Position numbers and translations under genes: made by a program. Positions 1 to 11,280 of a stretch of DNA of 64,000 nucleotides are shown piece by piece. Each line of letters starts with the position of its first letter. Within the stretch, counting starts at the first letter, position 1. Location of the stretch: assembly GCF_051020985.1 (NCBI RefSeq), contig NC_134999.1, positions 31,901,160 through 31,965,159 of the forward strand, read 5' to 3'. The notes under the pieces were generated by a model. The model did no database searches. It was not told the DNA's origin and saw only the letters and a list, made by a program, of their open reading frames with translations. The DNA is from Nomia melanderi (taxonomy: Eukaryota; Arthropoda; Insecta; Hymenoptera; Halictidae).

Positions 1-74
1 GTGTCTCTGTGTTCAACTTCGTGAACTTTTGACAGATTTTATTCTATTCTCCGTAACACGGTCGCTACTTGCGT

Positions 75-268
75 CACATATTTGTGACCGACGAAATCTT
101 ATATTTTACACGAAGCAAATGAAATTAATCTTATAAATATTGTTATTTAAAGTTACAAGCTACGACATTATATTTAGGAACTCAATAACTCTCGTTTTCT
201 CGATATTTTGTTTAGATTTATTGGATCGAATAAAGTATTACCATTGAGGAGGTCTTCACCGAAATAAA
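75..268 (+). repeat. Interspersed repeat family F, copy 1
   Basis: This segment aligns along its whole length with 36567-36770 in the same orientation. Shared blocks in the same order include ATCTTATATTTTACA, AATGAAATTAATC, CTACGACATTATATT, GAACTCAAT and ACCGAAATAAA. By eye the two are roughly 70% identical. I see no open frame and no clear terminal inverted repeat, so the class is unknown. It could be a decayed transposon or an old segmental copy. Confidence 0.65.
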
Positions 269-1156
269 TTAATTTCATAATACTGCTCATGTTCAGTGCA
301 GAAGTGATCTAGCAGTGAAGTTATTCCCAAACTGCAACACCTTTTTAAAATGACTCGAAATAGCTAAATTTACGTCGTCATGAAGAAACTCCAAGAAAAT
401 ATCATCAACTAATATAAACTCCTCCAGTTACATTTACCACATAATCTCATGAAGAATCATCCAATGAAGACATCTACGACTCTTCGGTACACTAAAAAAG
501 TAACTTCCAAGGACGTATATCATCTAATCTACCCTACTACACCTAAGCTCGGTATCAATCGAAAAAACACTCCTTCCTTTCCTTTCTTTTGCCCCGTATC
601 AGCGTTCGCAGCTCGAGTCACCGCTTAACGAGCGTCAACCAGAAGAAAAGGTTCTCGTTCCGCGGCAGATAAGGATGTTACACGCATCCCGCGCCGGTCA
701 TCGATCAAATCGACAGGGCATGCAGCGTTCATTCGATTCGTCAGTTTCGGCGCCATTTTTCTCGCCGAGCACGTCGTTCCATTTCACAAAGCTCGGAAGA
801 CTTCTGTCCGGTTTCACGAGCAGGTGAATCGCAGTCGGTGGTTGACGTCGGATGCTTTCGCCGTGGGTTTTAGGGTTCCCCGTGTGCTCAGGGCCGCCCC
901 AACGGGGGGCGCTCGGCACCCCGTCGCGTCGCCCCCTTCCCAAATCGTTTTGATTATATACACCGAGACCCCCGGTTAAAACCTCCGGATAATTACCAAC
1001 CTGTAGCGTGGTCGGAGAAACGGTTATGGACGGTTATTTAATTACTCTATTTAATTTCACTGATTATTCCCCGGTGACGTTCGGAGCTGCAGGGAAAATA
1101 TGGTTTCGAGTGGTATCGTTAGTAGAACTGGTCACTGCGATGGTATTTTATTTGTA
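269..1156. other. Non-coding: AT-rich spacer, then GC island near 660-955
   Basis: The first part is AT-rich with no structure that I recognise. The stretch from about 600 to 960 is CpG-rich and is followed by AT-rich DNA. An 81-codon frame on the minus strand at 698-943 lies in the island and has no recognisable domain, so I do not call it a gene. Confidence 0.6.
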
Positions 1157-1380
1157 TTAACACTGAAACTGTCGTGCAGTTAAATTGACTTTCTGAAGGT
1201 CCTCTATAGAAACTCCAAGAATGCATCTGTTAAAGTTTTAATTTATTTACAATCTGTTTGCGTATAAATCAGTTTCTTTAATAATTTCTTAGAGAAATAT
1301 CTGTTATCTTTTCAATAATTACAAAAAGAAGAAAGTAGCAATGGATCATCTTCAACTACCTTTGGTAGTTTTAGTGTTAA
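1157..1380 (+). mobile_element. TTAA-flanked MITE, family E copy 1
   Basis: The element is bounded by TTAA at 1157-1160 and 1377-1380. Its ends are inverted repeats: CACTGAAACTG on the left, and AGTTTTAGTG on the right, which reads CACTAAAACT on the other strand. The interior matches the copies at 54575-54796 (same strand) and 45586-45798 and 9705-9905 (opposite strand), for example through TAGAAACTCCAAGAATGCAT and AGAGAAATATCTGTTATC. At about 224 bp with no coding capacity it is a non-autonomous element. TTAA duplication with CAC-starting ends suggests the piggyBac superfamily, which is an inference. Confidence 0.8.
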
Positions 1381-2891
1381 TAGTATGGTATATATTCCAT
1401 GTGCTTGAAATTATTTTTTAGGTTTGAAAAATGGAGTGGAAAGAATTCACGTGACACTAAACGACAGTAACTACAAATAGTCAAATATTAAATGTTGAAA
1501 TATTAAATTAAATTAGGACAGCAAGCTTCATAATATTCTGTAGGGTCGATTATCAACTAAAACTATCGAAGAGACTAAACTAAAAATTATTCTATACCGC
1601 ATTCTACTTATTCCTGTCTCCAGTGACGAACAAAAGGGTTGCCACCAAATGCCACGACACTCCCGATTACGGCCGAGATTAAAATATCAAATTCCTTCTC
1701 CAACGTCGCCAGCTGTCCGTCGTCCGAATTCTTCCGCGAATTTTAAAACGAAGTTATATTTCACTAGGAAAAAACTGAATCCCTCTCTTCGTAACAGAAA
1801 GTCGCGTAATTGAAGGAAAGAAAAAGGAAAGCAGCGGTCGAGCCCCCTTAATTTCCCACTAAGACGGAATCAATTTCACCGAATGAGGCTGCGCAAAATG
1901 GAGCTGCTGCTTAGGGTGTACGAAATAACTATTCAGCCGGGGCCGGCGTAATTCAATTAAGGATCGATGCAAATGAATATTATAATCGAACGATATTTCA
2001 AGCATAATCGAGAGGCCACCCGGCCGGTAATTATCGGGACCGACTCAATCCCTCTTCGCGTCGAAGAATTTGTCGAGGCCCGCGCCGCGCTGTGTTCGAT
2101 TCAACTTCCCGATTTATAATAGCGCTCGCCGCGCGCCGTTGATTAATGTTCTACATATTCGCGGGCGGGATTAATGGCGACGCCGCGTCCACGGCTCGCG
2201 GCTCGTAACGAATGGAAATTCGTCACGCGAAGTCACCGAAAATTTTTCGCAGCGGGGAGGTTTCGGAAAGCACACCCTCCGAGCGGACCTTCGAATTTAT
2301 CTCGGGTGGACCACGGCCCGGGACACACCCTCCGGATTTCCATTCCGTGGCCACGGGGGCGCATACATTCCGCCTCGTCTTTTCGGGAACTCGCTGTTTT
2401 GGTTAATAACCGGCCGGAAGAAAGATTGGACAGGCCGGCTGTGAATTACACTCGTGAATGTATTCATGGTTCCTCTTGGTTGCGCCGTCTGACAAATGAC
2501 GAGGATTACAAGGATTTATTTGTTCGCCGAGGGGATGTCGATGGGGAACTCGTTCGAGATAAAGTGTTCCTAAAAATAAGCCGCCGAGGGACCATCCACT
2601 GTCCCGGCAATGTTGATCGGGAAACTTGGGGGTTGGTTAGTTGAATTATTCCATGAGGTTACTTCGCGCGTATACTTTGTAATTTTTATTCTTGTGTGTT
2701 TGTTCCTTTCGATTGGAATTGTTAAGTTTCGAATAGTTGAGTAGTGGACGCTTTAGTTTAAGGAATTTTGGAGATTTTTACCGTTTATAAAAGATCATTT
2801 TACCCTTTGTAAATTTTAGTTATGAAATATTTTATCCTGTATTACAATTTAGTGAATCCTTCGAATTTATTAATAATAAATATGTAGAGTT
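1381..2891. other. Non-coding: spacer, GC island 1.86-2.64 kb, G+T-rich flank
   Basis: The left spacer becomes C-rich and G-poor near 1561-1620 (5 G, 14 C). The island that follows holds a perfect octamer ATGCAAAT at 1967-1974, next to AT-rich homeodomain-like sites. After the island, 2701-2760 is G-rich over C (15 to 6). A 156-codon frame at 2174-2644 lies entirely in the island and has no recognisable domain. Confidence 0.6.
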
Positions 2892-3102
2892 TTAACCCTT
2901 AACGGTCCAATGCCGTGTATATAGCAGCAAAAATCATTTTATTATCTTTATCACTGTTATTATTGTAATATTTAGAATTAACACGTTAAGTACTGTGCTA
3001 AGCCACTTCTGTGAATTTTTTTCTGCTTGTTATCTATGTTATCTTGTTATCTCAGTATTTCTTATAAGAAACTTAAACTACTTCCGGTCGATTAAGAGTT
3101 AA
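2892..3102 (+). mobile_element. TTAA-flanked MITE, family C copy 1
   Basis: TTAA lies at both ends (2892-2895 and 3099-3102). The termini are imperfect inverted repeats: CCCTTAACGGTCC on the left, and CGGTCGATTAAGAG on the right. The interior aligns with the reverse complement of 40533-40724 around CATTTTATT and TTATCATCACTGT-like blocks. It is about 211 bp long with no coding capacity. Confidence 0.65.
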
Positions 3103-3779
3103 CATAAGGACAGTCTTTATACTTTCATTTGAACATTATTTAAAAAGTGAAGGCCTGCTTCGAATGTGGGTTGGCAGAAAAAATTCCGTGAATATAAGTT
3201 TGAACGTGCTGCGCTTCAGTCCATACATCCTCCCTCGTTATGCGATTCTAACGTCGTGGCTGAGCGCCTAAAAAGGCGTGCCTAAACAATGAAGTTTATG
3301 GGCTAAGGCCCTGCGGGAGCGGCCATTAAAACAATCGACAGTCGCGCGTACAAGGGATGCAAATGTTGGCGCGAGCACAATGGCGTTTCGGGAGAGGCCG
3401 GGGCAGTAAATACCAGTATAATTGCCAGTCTCAAAAGTTAAGGCACATTTAAGAGGCCCTTCGGCTTCTTTTCGCATTGCCTTATATGCAAACCACCGCC
3501 AGGGACGCGTGTGCATGTTTAGAATGTTAGACCGAAGGCGCAGCCGGTGTCTTTTAATTTTGTTGCGGTTCACGCTCTCGTCTGCGTAATTTAATATATT
3601 CCCACATAGCATATTCGGTGAAATGTGGCTTCTTCACTTAAGAAAACAAGAAAGAATATTACCTATCCACAATATTAATTGCTACGAAATCATTTAGAAA
3701 TCACTTTAAAACGTATACCTTCGAACATTTATTATAATCACCCCCATAAGAAATTTCATTCGATCATCTGAATGTGTTT
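3103..3779. other. Non-coding: small GC island 3.23-3.57 kb within spacer
   Basis: A 114-codon minus-strand frame (3268-3612) covers the small island and has no recognisable domain. The rest is AT-rich with no feature I can name. Confidence 0.55.
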
Positions 3780-4115
3780 CATTCTTATCATTTTCTTTCT
3801 AACATAAAGAACTAACGAAGTATTCAAATTAGGTTCCTGCAACGAAGAAGAACACCGAAAAAGGTATAATATTCTATTTCAACTAAATTTATTATGCATA
3901 ATCAACACCTCCTATAACATTCTTATCATTTTGTTTCTAACATAAAGAACTGCAACGAACTATCCGAATAAGTTTCAGCAACGTGGAGGAGAGCCGAGGA
4001 AGATACAACGCATTCTACTATTTCAACTAACTTTATTATGCATAATTAACATCCGTTATAGCACAATTTACGGAGCATCCAGTTAATTATAACGACCAGT
4101 TCTAACATAAAGAAA
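3780..4115 (+). repeat. Tandem duplication, unit about 138 bp, two copies plus a partial third
   Basis: Unit 1 begins at 3780 and unit 2 at 3918, both with CATTCTTATCATTTT followed by TCTAACATAAAGAAC. Both also share TATTTCAACTAA and TTTATTATGCATAAT near their ends. A partial third unit starts near 4100 with TCTAACATAAAGAAACC. The array abuts the left edge of the next GC island. Confidence 0.8.
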
Positions 4116-4511
4116 CCAATCCGCAATATGGGTTTCTTCTTTTCATGGAAACGAATGCGTTCCGCGATCGTGTTCGGCGGCGAGCCGGAGCGGCAACGAA
4201 AAAAAAAAGGCGGAGTCACGAATCCGGAGGAAATTATGCGACGGTCATGCGCAACGCCACGCCCGCCAAATGGCCAATTCGTGTTTGCAGATTGCCTCTA
4301 TCTCGGCGCACTGTCGCGGCGCAAGATTGCAGTTTCCTCTTTCCTTTAAAACGCACGCGAACGGGATCGAGAGCGCGGAGCCGGCTCTCGATATTGTGAC
4401 GCGTGTACGGCCGATAAGCGATCCACTTGTAGGAATTATACGAAATTTTCGGTGGGTCGTTGGGCAATCGCTTATAAGTTATTGCCATCCGGGGACAGGA
4501 AAGCACTTTTA

Positions 4512-4530
4512 CCTTAATTGATAATTAAGG
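4512..4530. promoter_or_regulatory. Palindrome CCTTAATT-GAT-AATTAAGG
   Basis: An 8-bp perfect inverted repeat with a 3-base centre. It contains TAAT and ATTA half sites facing each other across 5 bases, the form bound by paired or dimeric homeodomains. Binding is inferred; only the symmetry is seen. Confidence 0.35.
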
Positions 4531-4628
4531 GGAGCGTGATTGTAACGCCGGAGCTGACAAGTCACGCCCGCGGGAATACTCAATGAACATCCTTCGATAC
4601 ACCGTCACCTATATAGCTGCGTCAGCAT

Positions 4629-4651
4629 AAATTACCCATGTCGGGTAATTT
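4629..4651. other. Hairpin AAATTACCC / GGGTAATTT
   Basis: A 9-bp perfect stem with a 5-base loop (ATGTC). It could be a small cruciform, or a symmetric binding site with GGGTAAT arms. It is too short for a microRNA precursor. Confidence 0.4.
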
Positions 4652-4781
4652 CTTTATTTTGCGTCCGCCGCTGGAACGTTTCGAAAGGAACAACTTTTGC
4701 TCCGTTAATCGTGCCTAGCGTTTGAATGACGGGTGACTCGGTTTCTCGAATGTCATGATTGGTAATTTTTCAAACAGCTTT

Positions 4782-4973
4782 TTAACATTAACCGTACCGG
4801 CACTTTTTCTCTCGTGCCTAGTCAAATAATTGGATACAGAATAGAGATAAACAAATTAGATGATAAATGTTTTCTAGTCGAAATAGAGACGAAAGGAAAA
4901 ATGAAAATCGGACAATGTAGGAATTGATGTAAAATTAAGTGGATAAAAGAAAGCGCAGAATTTTAAGTTAATA
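4782..4973 (+). mobile_element. TTAA-type repeat, family D copy 1 (3' end truncated)
   Basis: It begins with TTAACATTAACCGTA. The same end occurs inverted at 33060, where family D copy 2 finishes. The interior matches 32860-33020 closely through AATAGAGATAAACAAAT, GGAATTGAT and AAGCGCAGAATTTTA-like blocks. The similarity stops after the CAGAATTTTA block, so the distal terminus is missing or diverged. I see no coding capacity. Confidence 0.75.
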
Positions 4974-5547
4974 GAATATTGTGTCATCGAGTGGAATATG
5001 ACGAACCATTCTGCAAAATTGATAATTTATACTTTGCCTTCAGGAAACTTGGAAAATGTCAATATTCCAGACAGAAATTTCGCACATCTTTCAAATTTCA
5101 AATGTTTAATTTACAATCTAACGTAACTGTCATATTACAAAACTGACTAATATAAAATTCACGCGTTAACACCAAAGAACCAAAAAATGTTAAATCCCAG
5201 ATTTTTTTTTAACCCTTAGTGCCAACGCTCCCGGCGACTCTTTATTTTTTATAGCGATAAATGTAATCATCAATGGCATTTTTCACACTTTCTGTTGTTT
5301 TCCCTTTATTTACATCTCAAATTATACATTACGATATACCGTTTTCCCATTTTTATTCAATTTTTTAATTTAACCCTTTAAGTACCAAGAAACGGTGCAT
5401 TGCTCCTTCAAGCACTCGCGAAAAGATTCTTTTCAATTTTATTATGAAAAAGGAAGCCGAACGTTTTAGTCTCATGTAAAAGTGTTACGAACTTCAAAAG
5501 AAAATTCACCAAAATATAAATTTCCCTTTATAATCACGCGTCTTTGT
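4974..5547. other. AT-rich spacer with extra TTAACCC termini
   Basis: Two more element-like ends point the same way: TTAACCCTTAGTGCC at 5209 and TTAACCCTTTAAGTACC at 5370. I could not find matching right ends, so they may be solo ends or decayed copies. A short CAC-type end, TTAACACCAAAG, lies at 5166. Confidence 0.45.
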
Positions 5548-5773
5548 TTAACCCTTTGCGAGTTCCTTTCACATTTACTTTTCCATAATTGTGTACTACA
5601 TTAACTGTTTCACTTGAACTGTACCTCGAAAGATGATTAATATCAAACATCGCAAACAATTATTTTTACCAACATTATTAAAAACACTATAACGACATAA
5701 TACAATCAAACAATGTCACTTTCGAATAAATCTACCGTCGAGTCGTATTCGACGCAGCAGCGCAAAGGGTTAA
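5548..5773 (+). mobile_element. TTAA-flanked MITE, family B copy 1
   Basis: TTAA lies at 5548-5551 and 5770-5773. The termini are CCCTTTGCG and CGCAAAGGG, perfect inverted repeats of 9 bp. The element is 226 bp with no coding capacity. A 60-codon frame at 5713-5895 runs out of the element into the island and is not a gene. The CCCTTTGC end after TTAA fits piggyBac-type ends, as an inference. Confidence 0.75.
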
Positions 5774-7440
5774 AATCGTCTGGAGTTTCTCCAATGCGTA
5801 TAAAAATTTCCCCCGGCACTGGAAAGGTTAAGCGCCTTCCTTCCCGCGAGCGTTCCCAAGACACGTCACTTTTCATTTCCTTCCCACGACGGTAACTTTT
5901 CTTCGAGGCGTTTTCCGCGGCGCGCGTTTCCTAGTTTCCACGTGCGGCGTGGGTACCATTTCCTTTCCCGACGATCCTCCTCCTCGCTTTCACGCGGTCG
6001 TCCGCTTTCAACGATTCTTTCGCCGATAGGTCCGCGTTAGCCGGCCGACGCCGTTCGATCCGGTCCACGTGCGGCGGCCCTCGCGGATATGAATTCTGCC
6101 TGGATGGACGCAAACGAGCGCCTAGCAGGCTCGGTGCCGATTTAACGTCAGTTAAGATTAAGTCGAGTACCACTAAAGGTGCGCCGCATTAGGTATTCTC
6201 CGGCCGGAGTGGTTCGCCTTCTCGCCTGCCTCGTAATCTGCATCGACGCCCCAATATGCAGCACGAGCCAAATGCGGAGCGAGCCGACCGGCGGCGCGGT
6301 AAGTACGCGCGATCCCCGGCTCCGGTCCTTCGTGTGCGGTTCTTTATAGTATTGGTATCGACCCCGTAGGTGACAAACTGTGGCGAATTTTCCGTGAAAT
6401 TACGGTGGCCGAACGGGACAACTTATCGATCCGGCCGGTCCCGGTGTCACGAAATTTCTTCAGGCTCGCCCGTAACGCTACCAATGAGGAGAATGAATTG
6501 CCGTTTGCCTGCAACTTCTCAAAACTCCGCGGCGCGAATACATAATGCGAATTTGCATAAACACCTACAGCGCTCTCGCCGGATCGAGACTACGAATTTG
6601 CGTGGAACGTATATTCGGCTAGCGGTGCAGGCTCTCGTGGACGCGTAACTAAATCAATTTACCGTGACGTCATTGCTTTATTTAATCAATCTCGTCATGG
6701 GAAATGATAAGTCTCGCGTATATGAAATATAATGAAACAATGTTACTATCAATTATTTCGTAATGGATCTATGCTTTACAGTCGATGTATCTGTTTCTCT
6801 ACCTTTGTACGCTCGATGATCTATCAATCGAGGGCAACAGTTGATCACAGACAACACCGCGTCTATATGGGCCGAAGAATTCCGCGGTGTTCGTGTACCC
6901 ATATAAAGCCGCGGATCGGGTCGCCGTAAAAGCCGAGATCTAGCCGCGATATATATCGAGGGGGAGGCGATTTCGCGTGGCCCGCATGGGCACGTGACCG
7001 TAAATGAAATATCTCGCGGCCGGTCGGGGGCGAACCGGGGCGCCACGCCTCTGAAAGTCCGGGGGCCCCGCTGCTTTCAGGAAACCCGTATCCGCGTAAA
7101 GGCCACTCGGACACCGTTCGGATTAAAAAAAGAACGACGCCGCGCCGGGGACGCCGAACGCGCGCGTATAATTTCTAGGGCACAATGGGCGCCGAGGAAA
7201 ACGGAAGGCGATCCTCCCGGCCCCGTTCGGCCGTTTCTTCTCCGGTTTTATCGGTGTACCCTCTTTTCTCTCGCCGGTCCAATTTACAATGCGCCACGGC
7301 CGCGTATACCACCGCCCGACTTCGCCTTTGTAACTGGCCGAGAGTCGATCGTGTTAGTACGGTTGAGAGATGATTTTATGTTTCACGGAACGACGCGGGG
7401 CGAGAGGGGTATATTCGGTTTAGAGTTTTATCGTTTCGAT
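5774..7440. other. Non-coding: two adjacent GC islands (5.8-6.65 and 6.87-7.44 kb)
   Basis: CpG-rich DNA with many overlapping short frames on both strands, the longest 166 codons at 6994-7494; none has a recognisable domain. A CACGTG core occurs at 6989-6994. The extended octamer at 6550-6565 lies in the first island. Confidence 0.6.
6550..6565 (+). promoter_or_regulatory. Extended octamer motif, copy 1
   Basis: AATTTGCATAAACACC contains a perfect octamer (ATTTGCAT) running into a forkhead-like ATAAACA. Near-identical copies lie at 27385-27401 and 60291-60307 in the same orientation. The role is inferred from the motif only. Confidence 0.4.
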
Positions 7441-7720
7441 TGCTTACGTGTAACCGCGTCGAGGAATAGGAGATTAGCGATGGGAGGAGATTAGGAATAG
7501 AAGCAATAGGAAATTGAGAGGAAATGGAAACTGATCGATTAGATGAATTCTTTAGGTTAGTTAAGAGATTTAGTAGTATGAGGATTAGTGTGTTTAATGA
7601 TTGTAGATCTTTAGAATTCATAGTGGAGACGGTTGAGAGGCGAATATTGAGAGGTCTATAGGATTAATGTGAATTATAGTGTTGTAATAATAACGTGAAT
7701 AATAAATACATATTATATTA
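7441..7720. other. G-rich, C-poor right flank of island
   Basis: By hand count, 7441-7620 has 52 G and 13 C on the + strand. The text is dominated by short AGGA, TTAG and GAGA words. It is the clearest right-hand skew flank in the first 10 kb. Confidence 0.75.
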
Positions 7721-8660
7721 GATATAATATAGTTTGCCAAATTGGAACGATACAAGGATCGATCTTCTTATCACGGAGACAAGGCTTCTCGATCAACAGT
7801 TTTAATTTCAAATGAATAATTCATCTCGATCATAATTTTTCCTTCTCATTTGCTTTCGTTTCCTTTCCCCGGTTATCCCGAAATAGCCGGCACGTATCAA
7901 AATATAATGCCGGCGCTGGGAAGAGTAACCGGTGATTTGTGTCTCGTAATATCAATCGACGCGTTCTCGTTCAGAAATCCCGGAATACTCGGCTCAATCG
8001 TCGATTACTTCGTCCCGTTCCCAGTGTCTTTCAATCCCTGCCCTCCGCGGATCCTTTTGATTCTCGTTTCGCGGGTGTCTTTTTCCTCTCTTTCGGCGTG
8101 TTGTTCGAGGTAACGCGAGTATGCGTGAACGACGTGCCAGGCACGCACGTGCGCGGTTAGGGAAGTCGGTCGTGGCGCGTTTACTTTGAAAAGTGGGATA
8201 TGCAAACTATGCGCGGGGCCCACGGGGCACCTCGGGGCAAAAATTTCGCCGATTCCCTTTCTTCCTTTGTGCGCGCACCGATATGGCTCCTCCGCGATAA
8301 ATCGCTCTTATTTTTTACGGGAACGGGAACCTCGTTGCGCTCTCGCGCCCGTTCGCCTCTCTTTCTCCCGGCGATCTCGCCTCGTGGTCGTTTTTAGGCC
8401 CCGCGAAATTGGAGCCGTGAACGCTGGAGAACAGAAAACCGGCACCGTGAAAATATTCACGGTGCAGGCTGTATTTTTAAAGCGTTCTCGGATTTATCGC
8501 GGCATTGTCGCCGGGACGCTTGATATTTTCAGATACTTGCTTTTGAAAACTTATTTCGGTGGAGCCGGCCGCTCGCTGGGCTGGATTAAGTAGCCGAGCC
8601 GCCGTCTTTGTTGTTTCTTTTAACACCATTCCCGACGCTCGGGTTCTTTTGTTAATTTTT
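7721..8660. other. Non-coding GC island 7.85-8.6 kb
   Basis: Overlapping frames on both strands (up to 135 codons at 8186-8593) have no recognisable domain. The island contains the strong hairpin at 8442-8465 and ends in a G-rich stretch near 8641-8700 (16 G, 5 C). Confidence 0.6.
8442..8465. other. Perfect 10-bp hairpin GCACCGTGAA-(AATA)-TTCACGGTGC
   Basis: A perfect 10-bp stem with a 4-base loop. It could form a stable RNA or cruciform hairpin or serve as a symmetric protein site. The stem is too short for a canonical microRNA precursor, and the flanks do not extend it usefully. Confidence 0.5.
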
Positions 8661-9704
8661 AACGAAACAGGGAGGAGGGATTAGACGGTTATTCTTATTT
8701 CTAAAGTTTCTCCTATAACTGAGTTTCTTAGATAAGAAAATTATTATTTTCGCCTTAGTCAATGTAATATATATATATTTATATTATAAATTAATTAGAT
8801 AATTTATAACCATCCATCAGTAATAATTCTCTAGTCCCTCAATCGACTCTATCTACAAACTCCTTCGTTTAAAATCTAAACAAATCTTTCTACGAATCTA
8901 AAAAGATTCTTCATCCCATTTCAAAGCGATCCTTTATGGAACACGTGACCAAGTACTTTTGTCAGACGCTGTACCGTCCATTGAACCACGCCGAAGCTTC
9001 GAGACACGAACGACCGGTGTACAGCGTTCGATATTCCGATCGATTACGTCCGTCAAAGAAGATCACCTTTTTAGGGCGTGTGCTTATGGCACGTACCGAG
9101 AGCCTTGGACCCCCCCTAAAGGCACCGTGTTATCGGGCGTAGGCCATTCCGTTACACTTTCTTCTGAGAAGGAAGTGGGACCACTGGGTAGGTGAGCCAG
9201 CAGGCTTATCAGGGACTGGTTGCTGCCAATATTGATTATCCGGGCGTACAGAGGCCGAACCCGAGGACGCAGATAGCCGCGACAAATTGCACGCCCTCGC
9301 GATTCCTGATAGGCGATCGGTGTTTATTACCATTTGGCGCCGGTGCCACCGGTGACATCACTGTCCGTGGCCTCACCTTCTCGTGGGAAAATTTATTGAA
9401 CCACAGTGAAACCGCACGGACTTTACACTCTCACTGCCAATGGAACAATGGCCAGCTCAGAAAATGGTACATTGTGATCTGGCCTATATCGAAGTTATTA
9501 ACATAACGTAAGTTACGCGCGACGTGTATCCACGGCACGGCCGTTCCTTTGACAACGGTTTTCATGGTTATAATTTTTATTGTATGCTATGCGCTCTTTA
9601 TGTAAGTCATTGTGTTCGTTACTTCTGCGATTTAAGATTCTTATTATACCGGTTATCCCTGAAATAGATGCTACGAGGAATTCCCAGTGACGCGAATACA
9701 ACGC
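8661..9704. other. Non-coding: AT spacer with TA tract, then GC island 8.93-9.5 kb
   Basis: A TA-rich tract lies near 8764-8795. The spacer at 8821-8880 is G-poor (3 G, 16 C). A CGTGGGAA word, matching the Su(H) consensus, is at 9382-9389 in the island. The 104-codon frame at 9192-9506 is not recognised. Confidence 0.55.
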
Positions 9705-9905
9705 TTGAACTACCGAACGGGTCGAAACGATCAATTCCTGATTCCTTCTTTTCGCGATTATTAAAAACATAGGGGGACGAGAGATTGATTTTATAATAAG
9801 CAAATTGAATCATGAATCAGTTAAAGTCTCAATAGATGCACTATTGGAGTTTCTATAGGGAAATTTGAAAAAGTCAATGTCAGTGCTCGGTGGTTCTAGT
9901 GTTAA
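9705..9905 (-). mobile_element. Family E MITE, copy 2 (5' end diverged)
   Basis: It aligns in reverse orientation with the other family E copies through GATTCCTTCTT, CTCAATAGATGCAC and TTGGAGTTTCT. Its right end is TTCTAGTG followed by TTAA at 9902-9905. The left terminus near 9705 is poorly conserved. It sits directly against the family B copy that follows. Confidence 0.65.
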
Positions 9906-9929
9906 GAATACAGATAACAGTATTGAATA

Positions 9930-10160
9930 CTAACCCTTTGCAATCGGAAGCTTCTTTTGCTAAATATATGCATCATTTTCTAATGAAATACTAATGGTTC
10001 TTTTCACAACTAATATAAATGTATACAACATACGAGCAAAAAGATAGAATTATTTTATCATTTCATTTATAATTGCATTATACGAATGTTTCTATCGAAT
10101 ATCGAAGTTTATAATTGCACTACATGAAATCAAATGGTAACTGTAAATCGTCTCTCAACC
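9930..10160 (+). mobile_element. Family B MITE, copy 2
   Basis: It starts with CTAACCCTTTGCAATCGGAAG (TTAA mutated to CTAA), the same end as at 52960 and the inverted end at 60077. The next 60 bases share CATTTTCTAATGA-like sequence with those copies. The right end is indistinct, so the boundary is approximate. Confidence 0.6.
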
Positions 10161-11280
10161 ACAGAAAGCTAGTAATCTCCACTGTCGATTCCTTTTCTTT
10201 TATAAAACACGTCCATCGTCTTTAAGGACACCCAGTATGCAAGATAACGCGAAAATTTGCCTCAGAAAGAATTCATATTGGTATTCATAATTCGCTGACC
10301 TTCCGCCTCGGTGTAAACTGATTGAGATATACGTTTCACATCACTAATTTCTTATTGTCCAGGCAGACCTTAATTATCTTTCCTCCAAGGTTCGCTTCAC
10401 AAATGAATATTCACAAAAATATTCTTCACTTTTGCGACACGAGCGACTTTCTCCCCGCCCGAACACCGCGTTTCTTATTTTTAAACTATGCCGCGTACTC
10501 GCTTGGATCCCCGTTGAATCCTCTCCGTGCTCGAGCGGCGAACCACCGGGCCCATTTTACAATTTTCCGCGCGTCAGCTGCGACGAGAGTTGTTTAGCAA
10601 AGAAAATCGTATTCAGCGAGTAAAGAAATCGGCATTCCCGCGCCGGGGCGCGCTCGAGGAGGGTCACAGGCAATCATGTTCCGGATAATTGCCCGTGAAG
10701 TTTCATTATCGACAATCTCCGGAAGGCATGGCCTGTTCCGTGGCTCTAACACGCTCCGCGGTTCGACGAACCCGGCGCACGTAAGATTGTCTTGAATATC
10801 GATTAGCCCGGTTCGCATGCGGCGAATAGCGCTACCGGTGGGGAAGATAAATCACCCTAGGTTACATTGTGCCGAGTTATTATTTCTCGCGCATTCCTGA
10901 AGAGTTGCCGCGCGACTTTCACCGAACGAGATTTCAATTTATGAACGGCCCGCCCGCCCGCCAGCGTTTTCCTCGCGGTCCGTAACGGCCGCGATTTGAA
11001 ACTAATTATGTAATTTGGACCGACCGGTCAATTTATCGGTGCCGGTTCATTGATAACGCTGGTGACAGCAGGGGTTCGAACGACTGGCCAGGAATTCCAG
11101 ATTCTTTCCGCTGTTCGATTAGTACCCGTTGCGAGAGGTTGCGACAATTTAGGAGAGGTCTCGTTGGCGATGTGGAAGTTTTCAGAATCATTCTGATCGG
11201 CTGCTTTTTTCCGTAAACTGAGTATTTGCACTCGCTTCATCGGAAAGAGGGATGCTTCAGATGTTTCTAAATTAATGTTA
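10161..11280. other. Non-coding: C-rich spacer and GC island 10.43-11.22 kb
   Basis: The spacer at 10141-10200 has 7 G and 17 C. The island has no frame over 91 codons with recognisable content. The right flank (11161-11220) is mildly G-rich. Confidence 0.55.

Larger units (their letters stand above)
4116..4781. other. Non-coding GC island with two perfect palindromes
   Basis: This CpG-rich block contains two clean inverted repeats about 100 bp apart, listed separately. Several overlapping frames of 73-90 codons exist on both strands and look like shadows of base composition. Confidence 0.6.

Noticed and set aside
11060..11100. GGTTCGAAC word resembling a tRNA T-arm
   Set aside because: No acceptor stem, D-arm or anticodon arm can be built around it.
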